Shown piece by piece: positions 1-11,879 of a DNA stretch of 64,000 nt. Numbering within the stretch: position 1 is the first letter of the stretch; each line of letters begins with the position of its first letter. Location: assembly GCA_029891385.1 (NCBI GenBank), contig CM057230.1, positions 30,707,402-30,771,401 of the forward strand, in the 5' to 3' direction. The notes beneath the pieces were generated by a model. The model searched no databases. It was not told the DNA's origin and was given only the letters and a program-made list of their open reading frames with translations. Source of the stretch: Erythroxylum novogranatense. Taxonomy: Eukaryota > Streptophyta > Magnoliopsida > Malpighiales > Erythroxylaceae. The position numbers and the translations under genes were made by a program.

Positions 1-1570
1 TGAGATTGTATTGCTTGATATGTTTTGAAAATGATTAGAATCTTAAGCGTGTGGTGGCTGCCATTGGAGTAGATATTATGGGAGTATTGGATTGATTTGT
101 GCTTCGGAAAACGATTGTGTAGATTGAGTTTTTATGCAGGTAATGGAATTGAATTGAAGATTTTGGCTAGTTACATATTAGGGGAGGTGTTGTCCAATTT
201 TTCGTAAAATGGACAGAAACTTTGCTTAGATTTTAGACCCTCTTAGAGCTTGAACTAGATTGAGAGGTCTTCTTAAAAATTGTATTACAGGTTTAGAGCT
301 TTCCAATTATATATAATTTGTCACATTTGGGCTTAGGATGAAGAAGTTATAAGGGTTGAAAGATTTCAGTTACTGTTGTTAAGTGTTATAATTGTGCAGT
401 ACCTTTGGAAGGGTTTTTCATCCCCTTAGAGACTGATCTGATTTTTGCATCCTTCATAGAAGATGTAGATTATCTTTTTCCTTTCCATTGATGTATAATT
501 TGCAATTATCGGAGTTAGGAATAAAAAGTTATGAGGTTGGGAAGATTATAGTTACTGTTCATGTAGACAATTTTACTGTTCCATTGGTCTTTTTATAGGC
601 AGAAACTTTGAGGGTGTTTTTACCTCTTTAAATGGCTGAATTGATTTTTTCACCCTTCATTAAAGTTGTAGATCATCTCTTTATCTTTTCAATGAGGTAA
701 AATTTGATGTTTTTAGACTTGAGTGCTAAAAGCTATGAATTTTCAAACTTTTGGCATTGTGTAGGAAAATTTGAGTTTGGGCAGAAACTTCGAAGCAATT
801 TTTGACCCCCTTAAAGGCCAAACTAGTTTTTCAATCCTTCTTGAAAGTTGTATAGCTTCCTTTTACCTTTTTATTGATACTAAATTTGCAAAATTTGGAT
901 TTCGGGGTGAAGAGTTATTAATTTTCAAAGTTAGAAGGTTTATTTCGCTTTTGTAAAAAAAATTTTTTATGAAATGTTCCTCACACTCTGCTGAGTGCGA
1001 GAGCGTTGCACTCAATAGAGTGTGACGCAATTTCAATTTCATTTTTTTTTTAAAATTTTCTATTTTTTTTCTAATTTCCAAGAAATACCTCCTCTCACTA
1101 TTTAATTTGTAACTTTTTCTTTTGACCTCCGATTTATTCGATTTTAGAAGCGTTAGTTCTCTAAAAAACTTTTTCTATTATTTTTTTGGGTAAAATTAGA
1201 GTTTTCGGGTTTTAGTGGGGATTTGCGGATAATATCAAAGAGAGTTGATTATGTGAAGGTATTGAATATAATTTCGTTTTTGGGCGATTTTGCGATCTAT
1301 AGAGATCCGATTGAGGAGATTTTTGATTCTATTTGACCTAGAGACATGGAATTTTATTTTAGCTTAGGAATCGGATTTAATTGTGGGCCCTAAGTAGATA
1401 AATTTTTATTGGAAGAAAATTAGGGTGAATTGCTCAAGATGTGTTCGGATGACATTAAAATGAGTTCAATTGAGTTATTTTCGTGGTGAGGAATCCCTCC
1501 CTCATGGGTTGCGCGTCCAGATGTCACGTAGGATGTCGGACATGTGTCTCGCCGGGGAGGGGTTCCAACA
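1..1570 (+). mobile_element. 3' part of a TGTTGG...CCAACA-type LTR
   Basis: This AT-rich stretch has no credible coding sequence and ends at CCAACA (1565-1570). It contains the blocks seen in the complete LTRs of the window: repeated modules beginning GCAGAAACTT near 597 and 779, about 182 bp apart, a palindromic island at 977-1026, and a CCTCCGATT box near 1125. No primer-binding site follows 1570, so it is a 3' LTR or a solo LTR; its start lies outside the window. The flank at 1571 is a hAT transposase relic, which suggests insertion into that transposon. The LTR identity rests on shared modules and the terminus, not on a paired LTR. Confidence 0.7.
1490..1566 (+). repeat. Inverted repeat at the end of the left LTR
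   Basis: GGAATCCCTCCC (1490-1501) pairs at 11 of 12 positions with the sequence at 1555-1566, enclosing about 53 nt of GC-rich sequence just before the LTR terminus. The other TGTTGG-type LTRs here do not show the same stem. It could be chance. Confidence 0.4.
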
Positions 1571-2150
1571 TTTTTGCTGCTTTATATGCATAATCACTGT
1601 CAATAATGAACTATATAATGTTTTCAAGCTCAATTTCATTCACAACTTCATCAAATATTTGAAACAAAGTATTGACATTTCTATCAAGGTCATATGCATC
1701 AATAAACTTCAAAAAATTGTCCTTTATCAAAATAAACAAAAAATTTTGATAATAGACTCATGTCTTCTATCTGTACAACCATCACACTTAATTGAACACC
1801 CATAAATACCTAAGTCATCTTCTTTCATCCAAATAAATTTCAGAAAGATAGGTGTTTAGAAGATTACTTCTATAGTCATCAACTGAAGGATCTTTTTATC
1901 CTAGATTGTAAGAGGCCACCTCTATAAATTTTCCCCAAAAAATGTTACCTTTATAGTCATCAATTGAAGTATCTTTATATCCTGAATTGTAAAAAGCAAT
2001 AGCATTCACCATAGATTGGTAATAATAAGACTGAGTAGTATTGAATGATACACCTTCATCATACTACCATCTAGTCATTACTATGTCTATATTATGAGCT
2101 GCTTTTTTAGATTGTAACATATTATAAATTGAAGGTTGAACTCTAAGAGT
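1571..2150 (-). pseudogene. hAT-type transposase relic (DUF659 region)
   Basis: Read on the minus strand, from 2150 down to 1571, the degenerate frames match the order of plant hAT transposases. First comes a RW-YDEGVSFNT segment, then QSMVNAIAFYNSGYK (the usual 'PMVDAIAxYGPGYK' block), then GCSIKCDGCTDRR near 1802-1765 (the family's GCSIxSDGWTDRR block), then FLKFIDAYD and LFQIFDEVV, ending in DSDYAYKAAK. These blocks belong to the DUF659 part of the family's transposase, a nuclear DNA-binding enzyme. Several stops and at least one frameshift make it non-functional. An 81-bp internal duplication (1871-1914 and 1952-1994) repeats the block after NSGYK. The C-terminal half, including the hAT dimerisation region, is cut off at 1570 by the LTR. 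I am confident of the family but not of exact borders. Confidence 0.75.
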
Positions 2151-3601
2151 TATTCATGGTGTAAAAAAGTTAGATACTTGTTGATTGATTTGTTTTGTGC
2201 TTACAAAAATTACAAGTTTTAACCACAAGTGCACGTTGGAGAGGTAGCTAATATTGGCAAGTACGGGTCAATCCTGTAAGGACTATAAGTACTAGTATTA
2301 ATGCTTTTTCTATTATTTAAATGATGAATCAGGTTATGAATTTAATTAAAAATTAAACTAAAGAAACTAAATTGAGGTTAACACAATAATAAACTAGGAT
2401 AAAGAAAGTACTATGATTAGTCAATATCAAATAAGTATTACATAGTTGATAAATCCCCCTAAAATATCTTAAACACTAACCAACCCTTTGTCATGCAATT
2501 AAATTATTGATTATTGAATTGTAAAATTCATATCTTTTGTTAATATCTTTCTCAAGACTATTAACAACTAACTCAGGTTAATTATTTGAAATCTCTTTCT
2601 AGTTAAAACCCATAATATTGCATTACTAAATTCACGAATTTTATTATTAGGTTTGACCTAATTCAAAGGATTTATGTCAACCTATTTCTAGGTTTGCATG
2701 CAACTCCTTTCAACCATAGTAGATCTACTCACACAAGAGGATTTCTCAATCTCAATCATATGAAATCAAACATTGAACTAATATTCCAAATATATCAATT
2801 CAAGGATATAAACACATAATTGAATCATAATAAACCAATCAATAAAATTGCATTTAATACAAGATTTTATCATATCGTCATCCTAACTTAGGATTTATCA
2901 TACCTAGGCATTAAACAATTTAGTTCCTAATCATAGAAAATAAATTCAATATCAAATATTGAAAAGAACAAATAGAAATAGACAAATTTATGTTCTATAT
3001 AACCCTTTTGTCTCTAATGAAATCTTCTTGCAATTTGGATCGAAGGTTGCCCTCTTTCAGATTTTGTGACATAATCTTTGTATTTTCCTCATCCTTTATT
3101 AAAAACTGCTTCTTTTTTAGAGTCAAACACAACTCTCAGATGCTTCTCTCCATGTAGCCTTCAATAATATCCTTTTATAATAAAAACTAAGGTTTCCTAG
3201 ACGGTCACTTACATGGTTGTGCTTGTGACCGTGTATCTAAAAAATACCTCAATTTGTGACTTTACACAGTTACATGATCTTACAAGGGCAACATACATGG
3301 CCGTGTATGTCAACATAAACAGGTGTGTATCTTCATATGGACAAAAATAGTGTCTTCAAAGCTCTACTTGTTTACAATGACTTACAACGACCTTGTATCT
3401 CCAAAATTGCTTTAAATCTTTGTTATATGCCTCGATTTCACTCAAAATTTTCACCTTTGGTCTATAAAAGCAATTATCACTTACAAACACACTCGAAGAA
3501 AATAAGTACCAAAATACTATAAAACTATTAAATAATAAGCAAAACACACTAAATATGGGTATTTAAATATAGTTAATTAATCATTTATCAAATATCGTTA
3601 T
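2151..3601 (-). mobile_element. Non-coding repeat relic, possibly Tat/Athila-like 3' region (left part)
   Basis: No coding sequence is supported here. Read on the minus strand it continues from 8752-8859 once the 3602-8751 insertion is removed; both edges carry GTTAT. The minus-strand order is a TTTGCTTGAGGATAAGCAAA dyad, then a TTTGATAA-type stretch, then long AT-rich sequence containing 'acggccatgt'-like words. From memory this resembles the non-coding region downstream of pol in plant Tat/Athila-type gypsy elements. The 2220-2280 stretch (AAGTGCACG, GTACGGGTCAATCC) is a second recognisable plant-repeat motif that I cannot place. The split by the insertion is certain; the family name is a weak inference. 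Confidence 0.4.
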
Positions 3602-3680
3602 TCTTGGATCCCGCATTCGGAACCCAACTACTCATCCATATTCCCTCATACGTACGCATGAATCCTTATAAACTCTTCTT

Positions 3681-3692
3681 GCTCTGATACCA
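3681..3692 (-). other. Primer-binding site (initiator Met tRNA)
   Basis: The plus-strand bases GCTCTGATACCA are the reverse complement of TGGTATCAGAGC, the standard plant retrotransposon primer site. It sits 4 nt beyond the LTR terminus at 3697. This fixes the minus-strand orientation and marks the adjacent LTR as the 5' LTR. Confidence 0.95.
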
Positions 3693-6600
3693 TAAATGTT
3701 GGGACCCGATCCGAATCGGATCCCAACCAAAACGGAACGGAAGGCGGAACATCGGCGAAATCGCTAATCGAAAACAAATCGCATCATCGGAGCGAACGAA
3801 TACTCAAAATTGTGCATCGAAATCTGAATAATAAAGCGGAGAAACTCGAAGGCGAATTTTCAATCGAATGCGAATCGAAATAATCAAACTGAAACACACA
3901 CCGACATCCGTTTCAAACATGAAGCATAGAAAACTCATCGCTTTGGAAAACCTAGACTATCCAAATCCGGTATAATTTTTTTTTCTTTTTCTTTTTTTTT
4001 CTCATCTTATTTATCTTAAAACCATTCTCATACTAATCAAAACCATATCTATTTCCCTTTCTAGGAAACTATTCCTTATGCAATTCTCAATTGATCGTAC
4101 AAAATCTCAATCAATCCCATTCATATCCAAATCCATACGCAAATGCAATTTGGTAAATAAATCCATAATCATACACATATTCAATTCCACAACCTAACTC
4201 GAATACATACATTCAGAATTCATAATACATTCTCTACATTCGGACTAAATACACTTTTTTCTGGTTTTCTAACCATCCATAAAATCCAATACGAACATCG
4301 AACTTTACACATAAATACAAACATTGCTCGTCTTTCATCCGTTCTCCTTCTTAAAACCTGGAGATGGGGATGAAAGGGAGTATTTCAAGCTCGTGGATAA
4401 TACATTTATAAACTGAACAATAAGCGGAAAAATCTTTTATTTTTCAAACTTTTCAAACATTTCCCATTTAAGAATTTCTCCAAAAACTCATTTTCAAACT
4501 TTTCAATTTCATCAACACTTTCTAAGATTTTTCTCAAAATTTTCGTTTGTTTCAAAACATTTATATCCGATTTCAGAATTTCATGCTTGAAAAATTTACT
4601 CTCGCTTCTCAAAATCTCAAACCTTTTTCAAAACATGCACGTCTTAAACATGAATGCATCACATCATAGTGTATCACATCATAATCAAATTAAAACACAT
4701 AACACATCGAATTGGTTTGGTTCGGTCCAAAGCAGACGTCATCGCACATTCCGCATAGGGGTTCTGGCAAGTGAATGAGAGGGGAGTCCGAGATCGAAAC
4801 TCCTATGCCTATTGCAGAAAAAGGCGAAGGCTTAAACAGGTAGAGACAGTGACGACTCACAAAAAGACGACCAAATCCACTTAACACATAACGAAAACAG
4901 AATTGATTGCCGAAGGCACTTTTCAAAATCTTGATTTTGTACCTTTTCAACTCATAACATCAAATTGTCATAGATGACACAAGCATATATCCACATAATT
5001 GCACATAATCAATTTAATGCAATTCAGCGTAAATCACATATCAATATATGCACTAATTCTTTAAATCATTCAAATCATAAATCACATAATTTGAAAACCA
5101 TGAAATTCATAAGTCTTGTATTTTCTAAAACTCATTTTACTCCTTTGAAATCATAATTTCAAACATTTACATCCTTTTTCAAACATTTTTATCAATAATA
5201 ATTTATCAAAATCAAATTTTGCTTTCTTTAATTTTCAAAATTCACATTTAGCTTATAATTCAATAAATAAATATACTACCCACCTCATATCCATGCTAGC
5301 ATCTTGTCCAATGCTTCAATTTGACCTTTTCTCCTTTCTTCCTTCCAATTGAAAATTCCTAAATCAATTTCATCAAAATTTAATCTCATAAATAACTTAA
5401 TCCTTCAATTTGATGCATAAGTCATCAATTCTTACTAATTCCAAGATAGTTACATCACTAATTCCAAAAACCCCCAAATTACAAATTGAACCTAAATCAA
5501 TCCAATCAAATTCAATATCATAATTAACTTAATTTCTCAAATTGAACTTAGGAAATATCAATTCCTCTCATATTCAAGCTATTTCAATCTCCAATTTTGA
5601 AAATCCCCAATTTTCAAAATTGGCCTAAACCAATTTATACAAATTCAATACCATAAATCACAATTTCTTCAAAATTGATTTCATATTTCATCAATTCATA
5701 CTAGTATTGATGATTCTACACCATTAATTCACAAAATCCCCAAATTTCTAATTTGGCCTAAACCTCCAATTTACAATTTTTCAAATTAAACTTCACCTAA
5801 AGCATAAACATCAAAATTAACTTAAGAAATCTCAAATTCATCACTAATTCAAGCAATCTAAAGCAACAATTTCAAAAACCCCTAAATTTCACTATTCATC
5901 ATCTTCTTCACTAAGCTTTCTCTCTCTAGAATCTTCCATAACCAAAATTAAATATAACCATAGTCTAATCTCTTCAAATAATCATAGAAAACTTCAATTC
6001 ATAACCATATTAAGCTAAATCAACCAATAAACTCATCAAAATTTAAACATAAAATTTTCTCTCTCTTACCTTCTCTCTCTAAGTTTCGGCCATGTGAGCT
6101 CCAAGCAAGTTTCCATGTTCTTCTTCCCCTTTCCTCTTGAAATCCATGCAAAACTCATGCTTAAAGACCAAAAATTTTCGAAATCTTACTTTCTCTTTCC
6201 TTTTTCCTCCATACGAAAACTTCTTCTCTTCTCTTTCTTCTTATTTTCTCTTCCTCTTCTTCTGAAATTCCAGACCATTTTCGTGGCTTTATTAAGCCAA
6301 AAACGACACTCCTTCTTGTGTTTCATTAAATGATGGTTAATTGACCATTTTGCCCTCCATTCAAAGCTTAAAGTCATGGTTACTTGTGGGTTGATTCGCA
6401 CTATCAAGCTGAAGGAATTTGTCCAAACTTCCTTCTAGAGAAATGTTCCTCTCAATCATAAGAATCCAACTCCACTGACCGCGCTCAATTCCGATCACTA
6501 CATCAAAAGTTATGCGCAAAACAGTTCGGGAATATCCATATTCTAACACATTTTCCATGTACGATTATTTCCGTCCAGAAATTCACATTCTTAATCCCAG

Positions 6601-7130
6601 AATTGAAACTCTATGTCTTCATAAAAATTGTAGCCTTATGTCTCTAGTTTAATTCAAAATAAGAATCGTCTCATTTAGATTCCCAGATCAAAAGTTATGC
6701 TCAAAATACTCTCAGGTGTTCCTAATCCAAAAATTACACCCTAATCCGAACTTCCATTCATAATTCGAAGGTCTTAGGGGCAAAATTGACATTTCATTTC
6801 TTCATATGATTTGTAGCCCCTTGTCTTATCTTTATTTCGCCTTAAGAATCGCTTCAATAGGATCTCTATAGATCCCGAATTTCACAAAATACTGAAATAT
6901 ACTCGGAATATTTCTCGACTCACTTTGATTAAATTAATCACCATCAATTAAATCTCAAAAATTCACAAATTTCCCATAAGGATGTAGGGAATTCTCTTAG
7001 GAATCCAACGCCGCAAGAATCAACTCAATCGGATGTCGGACGGAAAAGATATAAGCAAAATAGTGAACAAAGGTCGGATTTGAGGAAATAACAAGCAAGA
7101 AAAATCAAAACGGCGTCGTATTGGAGAAAC

Positions 7131-7290
7131 AAAAACGGCGCCGTATGGAGCGAAACGGGAGCCTGGGCGACGCGTCGCCCTGGTGACGCGAGCCAACGCG
7201 TCGCCCTGGTGATGCGTCGCCCTGGTGACGCGAGCCAAACGCTCACCGTCACCCTGGTGACGCGTCGCCCTAGCAACGGGGGTGATACAT
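7131..7290 (-). repeat. GC-rich palindromic island in the 3697-8751 LTR
   Basis: In an AT-rich LTR this block consists of repeated words around GGGCGACGCGTCGCCC (7165-7180, a perfect 16-bp palindrome), with variants near 7200, 7220 and 7262. A 'cctccgatt'-type box lies beside it, as in every other LTR here. Confidence 0.85.
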
Positions 7291-7520
7291 TTTTCTTCTT
7301 TTTTCTTTCTTTTTTTTTCACATAAAACTTCCAAAATTCATAACTCTTAATCCCGAACTCCAATTTTGACAAACTTAGTCTCTATAGAAAGCTTGAAGGA
7401 AGCTCTTCAACTTCCATGAAGGACATACAAATCAATTCAACTCATAAAGGAGTCCATTTTCCGGTCAAAGATACTATCCTTTAATAATCATGCTAAAACC
7501 ACAATATAAACTTGTAAAAA

Positions 7521-8490
7521 TCATAACTTATTATTCCGAGATCAAAAAATTGCATACTTTATATCGAAATAAAGATCAAAACAAATCCTTAAATTTTCAT
7601 GAAGAACATCAAAGCTCAATTAACCTCTAATTAGGTTAATTCTCAGTCAAAATTTCAATCATAATTAAAGTCAAAAGTCAACCCTATCACACATAAACTT
7701 TGATCGATCATAACTTTCACTCCCGATATCGAAAAATTACAAACTTTATGTCCACAGAAAGCTCTTAATATAATCTACAAGTTTCCAGAAGACCATTTTC
7801 TCAAATTATGCCCAAATCAAAAGTCAACTTTCAAAGGCCAAAAATCATAACTTATTATTCCGAGATCGAAAAATTGCATACTTTATATCGAAATAAAGAT
7901 CAAAACAAATCCTTAAATTTTCATGAAGAACATCAAAGCTCAATTAACCTCTAATTAGGTTAATTTCTCAGTCAAAATTTCAATCGTAATTAAAGTCAAA
8001 AGTCAACCCTATCACACATAAACTTTGACTGATCATAACTTTCACTCCCGATATCGAAAAATTACAAACTTTATGTCCACAGAAAGCTCTTAATATAATC
8101 TACAAGTTTCCAGAAGACCATTTTCTCAAATTATTCCCAAATCAAAAGTCAACTTTCAAAGGCCAAAAATCATAACTTATTATTCCGAGATCGAAAAATT
8201 GCATACTTTATATCGAAATAAAGATCAAAACAAATCCTTAAATTTTCATGAAGAACATCAAAGCTCAATTAACCTCTAATTAGGTTAATTTCTCAGTCAA
8301 AATTTCAATCATAATTAAAGTCAAAAGTCAACCCTATTACACATAAACTTTGATTGATCATAACTTTCACTCCCGATATCGAAAAATTACAAACTTTATG
8401 TCCACAGAAAGCTCTTAATATAATCTACAAGTTTCAGAAGACCATTTTCTCAAATTATGCCCAAATCAAAAGTCAACTTTCAAAGGCCAA
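7521..8490. repeat. Tandem triplication, period about 325 bp
   Basis: Three near-identical units begin at 7521, 7845 and 8170 (first bases TCATAACTTATTATTCC). Spacings are 324 and 325 bp, and the units differ at only scattered positions. Each unit looks like two of the roughly 180-bp degenerate modules found in the related LTRs, so this is a recent expansion of an older internal repeat. No protein-coding content is seen. Confidence 0.95.
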
Positions 8491-8751
8491 AAGTCAACTA
8501 TTTCATAATTTTCATATTTTCACTCTTTCTCTTTTAGTCATGATTTTCAACTTAATTTCAATCAACTCATCTACTTAATTTCATAAACCATACCAATCCA
8601 CTCAAAACCCCAAAGATATCAAAATCGATCATTTCTTTTCTTCTCGATATTCTTTAAATTTTAAGTCATCTCTATACAAGAGCGTACACAAAGCACTCCT
8701 TAAATTTCATTTTCATAATTCAAATTTTCACTCAAAGATCGGGGTCCAACA

Positions 8752-8859
8752 GTTATATTTAAGCTTTTGCTTATCCTCAAGCAAATCATAATCTAAATCA
8801 TCAAACTTACAAACATTCATCTCTTATTAACCTCAACATGTTCATTCACACCCCAAATC
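8752..8859 (-). mobile_element. Right part of the split non-coding repeat relic
   Basis: This is the other side of the 3602-8751 insertion. It contains a dyad, TTTGCTT-ATCCTC-AAGCAAA (8766-8785). On the minus strand it reads TTTGCTTGAGGATAAGCAAA, a phrase I associate with sequence downstream of pol in plant Tat/Athila elements. It ends abruptly at the LTR starting at 8860. Confidence 0.5.
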
Positions 8860-9885
8860 TGTTGGCCCCCAAATTTTTTCTTGATGAATAAGCATGATTT
8901 AAATAAAATTTGAGGTCTTGATAGATTATTTAATTTTTTGGAGTCATTAGCATGTCAAAGTTAGTAGAATTTATTGTATGGGTTAATTGAATTAAGGTAG
9001 TAAGATTTTATAAGTGCAAATTAGGCATGACACTTAAGGTTAAAAGGCTTTAAGGCTTAAAGGAAGGGGCAAAATGGACAATTCACATTCATTAAGGACA
9101 TAATTGGAAAGAAAAGTGTTGTCTTGCTTTTGGAAGAATAAGAAAACGTGAGTGAGAGGAAAAGAAGAGAGAAAAAATGAAGAGAAGAAGAGAAAGGAGA
9201 GAAAAGAAGGGAAAAGCTAGGGTTCGTGAGGATCTTGAAGAGTTTGAAGATTTGGAAGCTTCAACAAGTAAGTTACGCTTTAAATTTCACGGGTATGGTT
9301 AAATGAAACTCAAATGAAGTTGATTATATGTGGAAATTTGCTGATGAATGATAGAGGCAAATATTTTCTTTTAAAGTTAATGATCAAATATAGATCTTGA
9401 TGTATTTGTCTATGATATTGGGTTGAAATGAAGTTGAAAATGAAGTAGAAGAGATGGTTTAGGGTTAAGATGGGGTATATGTGAAAGATGGGAAGCAAAA
9501 AGATGAAAAATGCCATAAAACATGTTCTTGGAGTGGGTTTTTGGAGAAGTTCGTCGCGACAAACTCTGGGATTTGTCGTGGCGAACTCAATTTTTTTGCA
9601 CTAATATGTTTTGGTATTTTAGGCATAACATTTTGTGTAGTTATCGAAACGGGATGATTTTTAATTTAGTGTAAACTAGAAACATAAAGGTACAAATTGT
9701 ATGAAAGAATAGAGTATAAATTCAGTCTCTAAGTATTTCAATTTTAGGATGAAAGTTGAGTATAGAATTTTGTTTCAACATAAGAAATAGTCCAAATTGT
9801 TGAGGTATGACTTTTCGATTTCTAAACCAAATTGAATGGAATTTTAGTTATTGTTTAAGGAAATCAAGTGAGGCAAGAAAGGCAA
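8860..9885 (+). mobile_element. Host LTR of the nest, left piece (TGTTGG type)
   Basis: The LTR starts TGTTGGCCCCC and is interrupted at 9885 by the big chromovirus; it resumes at 60035. Joined, the LTR is about 2.67 kb. It is in plus orientation: a purine-rich leader at 9120-9260 is followed by a donor-like CAAGTAAGT (GT at 9268) and an AT-rich intron-like region. A hairpin of 15-nt arms (9549-9563 with 9572-9586, 13 pairs) forms its GC-rich island. The outer flanks, AAATC at left and GTTTG at right, do not match, and no PBS or polypurine tract adjoins it. Confidence 0.8.
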
Positions 9886-10369
9886 TGTAACATCCCATCA
9901 CCGATGGGAAGGATAAAATAGTAATTTGGAATGGGTTATGAGTGTGTAAACTTATCTCGGCATGATCTGCATAATATGGCCTTCATATATACATGAATAG
10001 AAATTTTTGCACATGCACATGACTGTACATGCATTCATGACATTTCCTGACATATGTGTCTATAAATGTGATTTTTGTGAAAAATAGGATTTTTGCGCTT
10101 GAAAATTTAATTGGAGTGGGTTTTTGTGAGTTTTGTATTTTTGGAGGATTTTAGAAATTTTTCTGGAAAATTTCAGAGAAAATTTCTGAATCGAAAAAAT
10201 TGCCAAGTGGCAGACTGATTGGTTTTCGGTACTGAAAATGACTGTCCAATGACACTGGAAAGTTAGATTCATGATTTTAGGAATTTTTGATATGAGCCAT
10301 TAGAATTTGGAGTAGAAATTTAATTGTATTTGGAAAGAAACCTTAAGAGTGCATAAAAACAAGACAAGT

Positions 10370-10393
10370 GGCAAGTGACACTTGTCACTTGCC
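10370..10393. promoter_or_regulatory. U3 palindrome upstream of TATA
   Basis: GGCAAGTGACA and TGTCACTTGCC are perfect 11-bp arms around a 2-bp centre, CT. A TATATTA sequence follows 26 bp downstream at 10419. The same arms occur at 31593-31616 and, with centre TG, in the diverged solo LTR at 36896-36919. Position and conservation suggest a binding site for a dimeric transcription factor in the LTR promoter; no factor is assigned. Confidence 0.6.
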
Positions 10394-11879
10394 TACTTAG
10401 GTCTTAAACTTAGTTTTTTATATTATTTAACCTAACTTTTGAGAGCCTTCCACGACACTTCTTCTTTTAAGAGTTTTGGTGTTCTTTCAATGCTCTTCTC
10501 CACCATTCTTAGTAGGTTCTTCTCCTCCTTGGAGTGTTTAAGAGTTTGCTCATCTTTCCTCCACCTTCCACTTTGCTTTTTCTTCCTTTAACTCTCCTAA
10601 AAATGGCTAGCATAAATTTTCCCCCTTAAGAAGATGGTGAACGTGGGTGGTGAAGAAAAGTAGAGAAGTTGGTGTCTTTTGAAGATTTGAAGCTAAATAG
10701 GTAAGATTTATGTTTTATGTTCTTAAATTGGTAGTTAGATGCCTTTATTGTGATGTCTTGTACATTAATTGCATGAACTTGTGTTTGGTGTATATGGGTA
10801 GGTTATTGTCTTGGTTGATTTAAGATTGATTGAAGATGAATGATATAGCATGTGTAGTATGTGAATTAAGTGTTTTGGATTAAGTTTGATGATGTTAGAT
10901 GAGTGTTTAGTAAAGAAAGAAAGTTGTGTGTGTGTGCTGCCATTTTGTAGCTACTTGTTCAAGTGAAGGTCTTGATAAAATTTTGGCTGATTTCTTGACT
11001 AAATTGGATGCTTATTGGTGTAGAAATGTTATTGGAATGATAGGAGTAGAGTTAGGTGTAAAAGCTGGAAAATGGAATGTGAATCTGTTTCAATGTTTGG
11101 GTCATAACTTTTGATATGGTTATGCTATTGAGATGAGGTTTAGCTTGAATTAAACTTGAGAAATTTGGCTAGAATTCTTATGAAGGAAGTTCTGTCCAAT
11201 TGTGACTTAAAGGGTTCTTAATTTTGCCTTGAAAGTGGGCGATATGTGCAGGATGAATAGTGTTGTTTCTAACATTAAATGATTTGTGACCTGAAACTTT
11301 GGAGAATTTTTCTAGGCTAAAGTAGACAGATTTTGTAAAATTGGTCTTCATGAAAGTTGAATATTTTCTTGTTATCTTTCTATCGCCACTAAGTATGATA
11401 TTTTTTGAGTTTGAGGTTGAAAGTTATGATTTGTGAACTTTCAGATGGTTTTTCAAAGAATAAATGTGCTTTGTGTGTGAAATGTCTCTAAGTATAGGTT
11501 TTGTGATTACTGTGCTTCGAAGCTAATTCTGGACTGTTATGGATTAAATTTACTCAAGTGATCTTATTGAAAGTTATAGAGGAATGTCTTAGCTTTCTAA
11601 TGAGGTATAATATGCTAATTTTGGATGTAGGGATTGTAAGTTATGAATTTTTAAAGTATGGTTATGATTTAGGTGATATGTTGATTTAATACTCTTTAAC
11701 AAGACAACTTCAATAATTTGTGAATTTGATTTAGTTAGAGGTGGAATTTGCTTTTATTCCCTTCATGAGAATTGTATCATGTTTTCTGATCTTTTCAGTG
11801 ATATAAAATATGGAATTTTTGGACAATGGGTTAGGAAGTTATAATTTTTGGAAGATTGTGTTATTGTTAGCATGACACT

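Larger units (their letters stand above)
3602..8751 (-). mobile_element. LTR retrotransposon stub (LTR + PBS + LTR end), TSD GTTAT
   Basis: The insertion is flanked by GTTAT at 3597-3601 and 8752-8756. On the minus strand it reads: a 5.05-kb LTR (8751 to 3697, TGTTGG...CCAACA), a 4-nt spacer, a perfect initiator-Met primer site, about 50 nt of leader, then roughly 30 nt resembling the last bases of a 3' LTR (3602 reads TCTTGG where TGTTGG is expected). All coding sequence and nearly all of the 3' LTR are missing, so a large internal deletion occurred after a normal integration. The LTR carries a GC-rich palindromic island and a 325-bp triplication, which help explain its unusual length. Confidence 0.85.

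Noticed and set aside
3325..3522. Open frames on both strands in the left repeat relic
   Set aside because: They are short, lack domains, and lie in AT-rich non-coding repeat sequence.
7020..7372. Two minus-strand open frames of 104 and 115 codons
   Set aside because: They translate the repeated GACGCGTCGCC words and flanking LTR sequence; repeated R-A-T-R peptides reflect the DNA palindromes.
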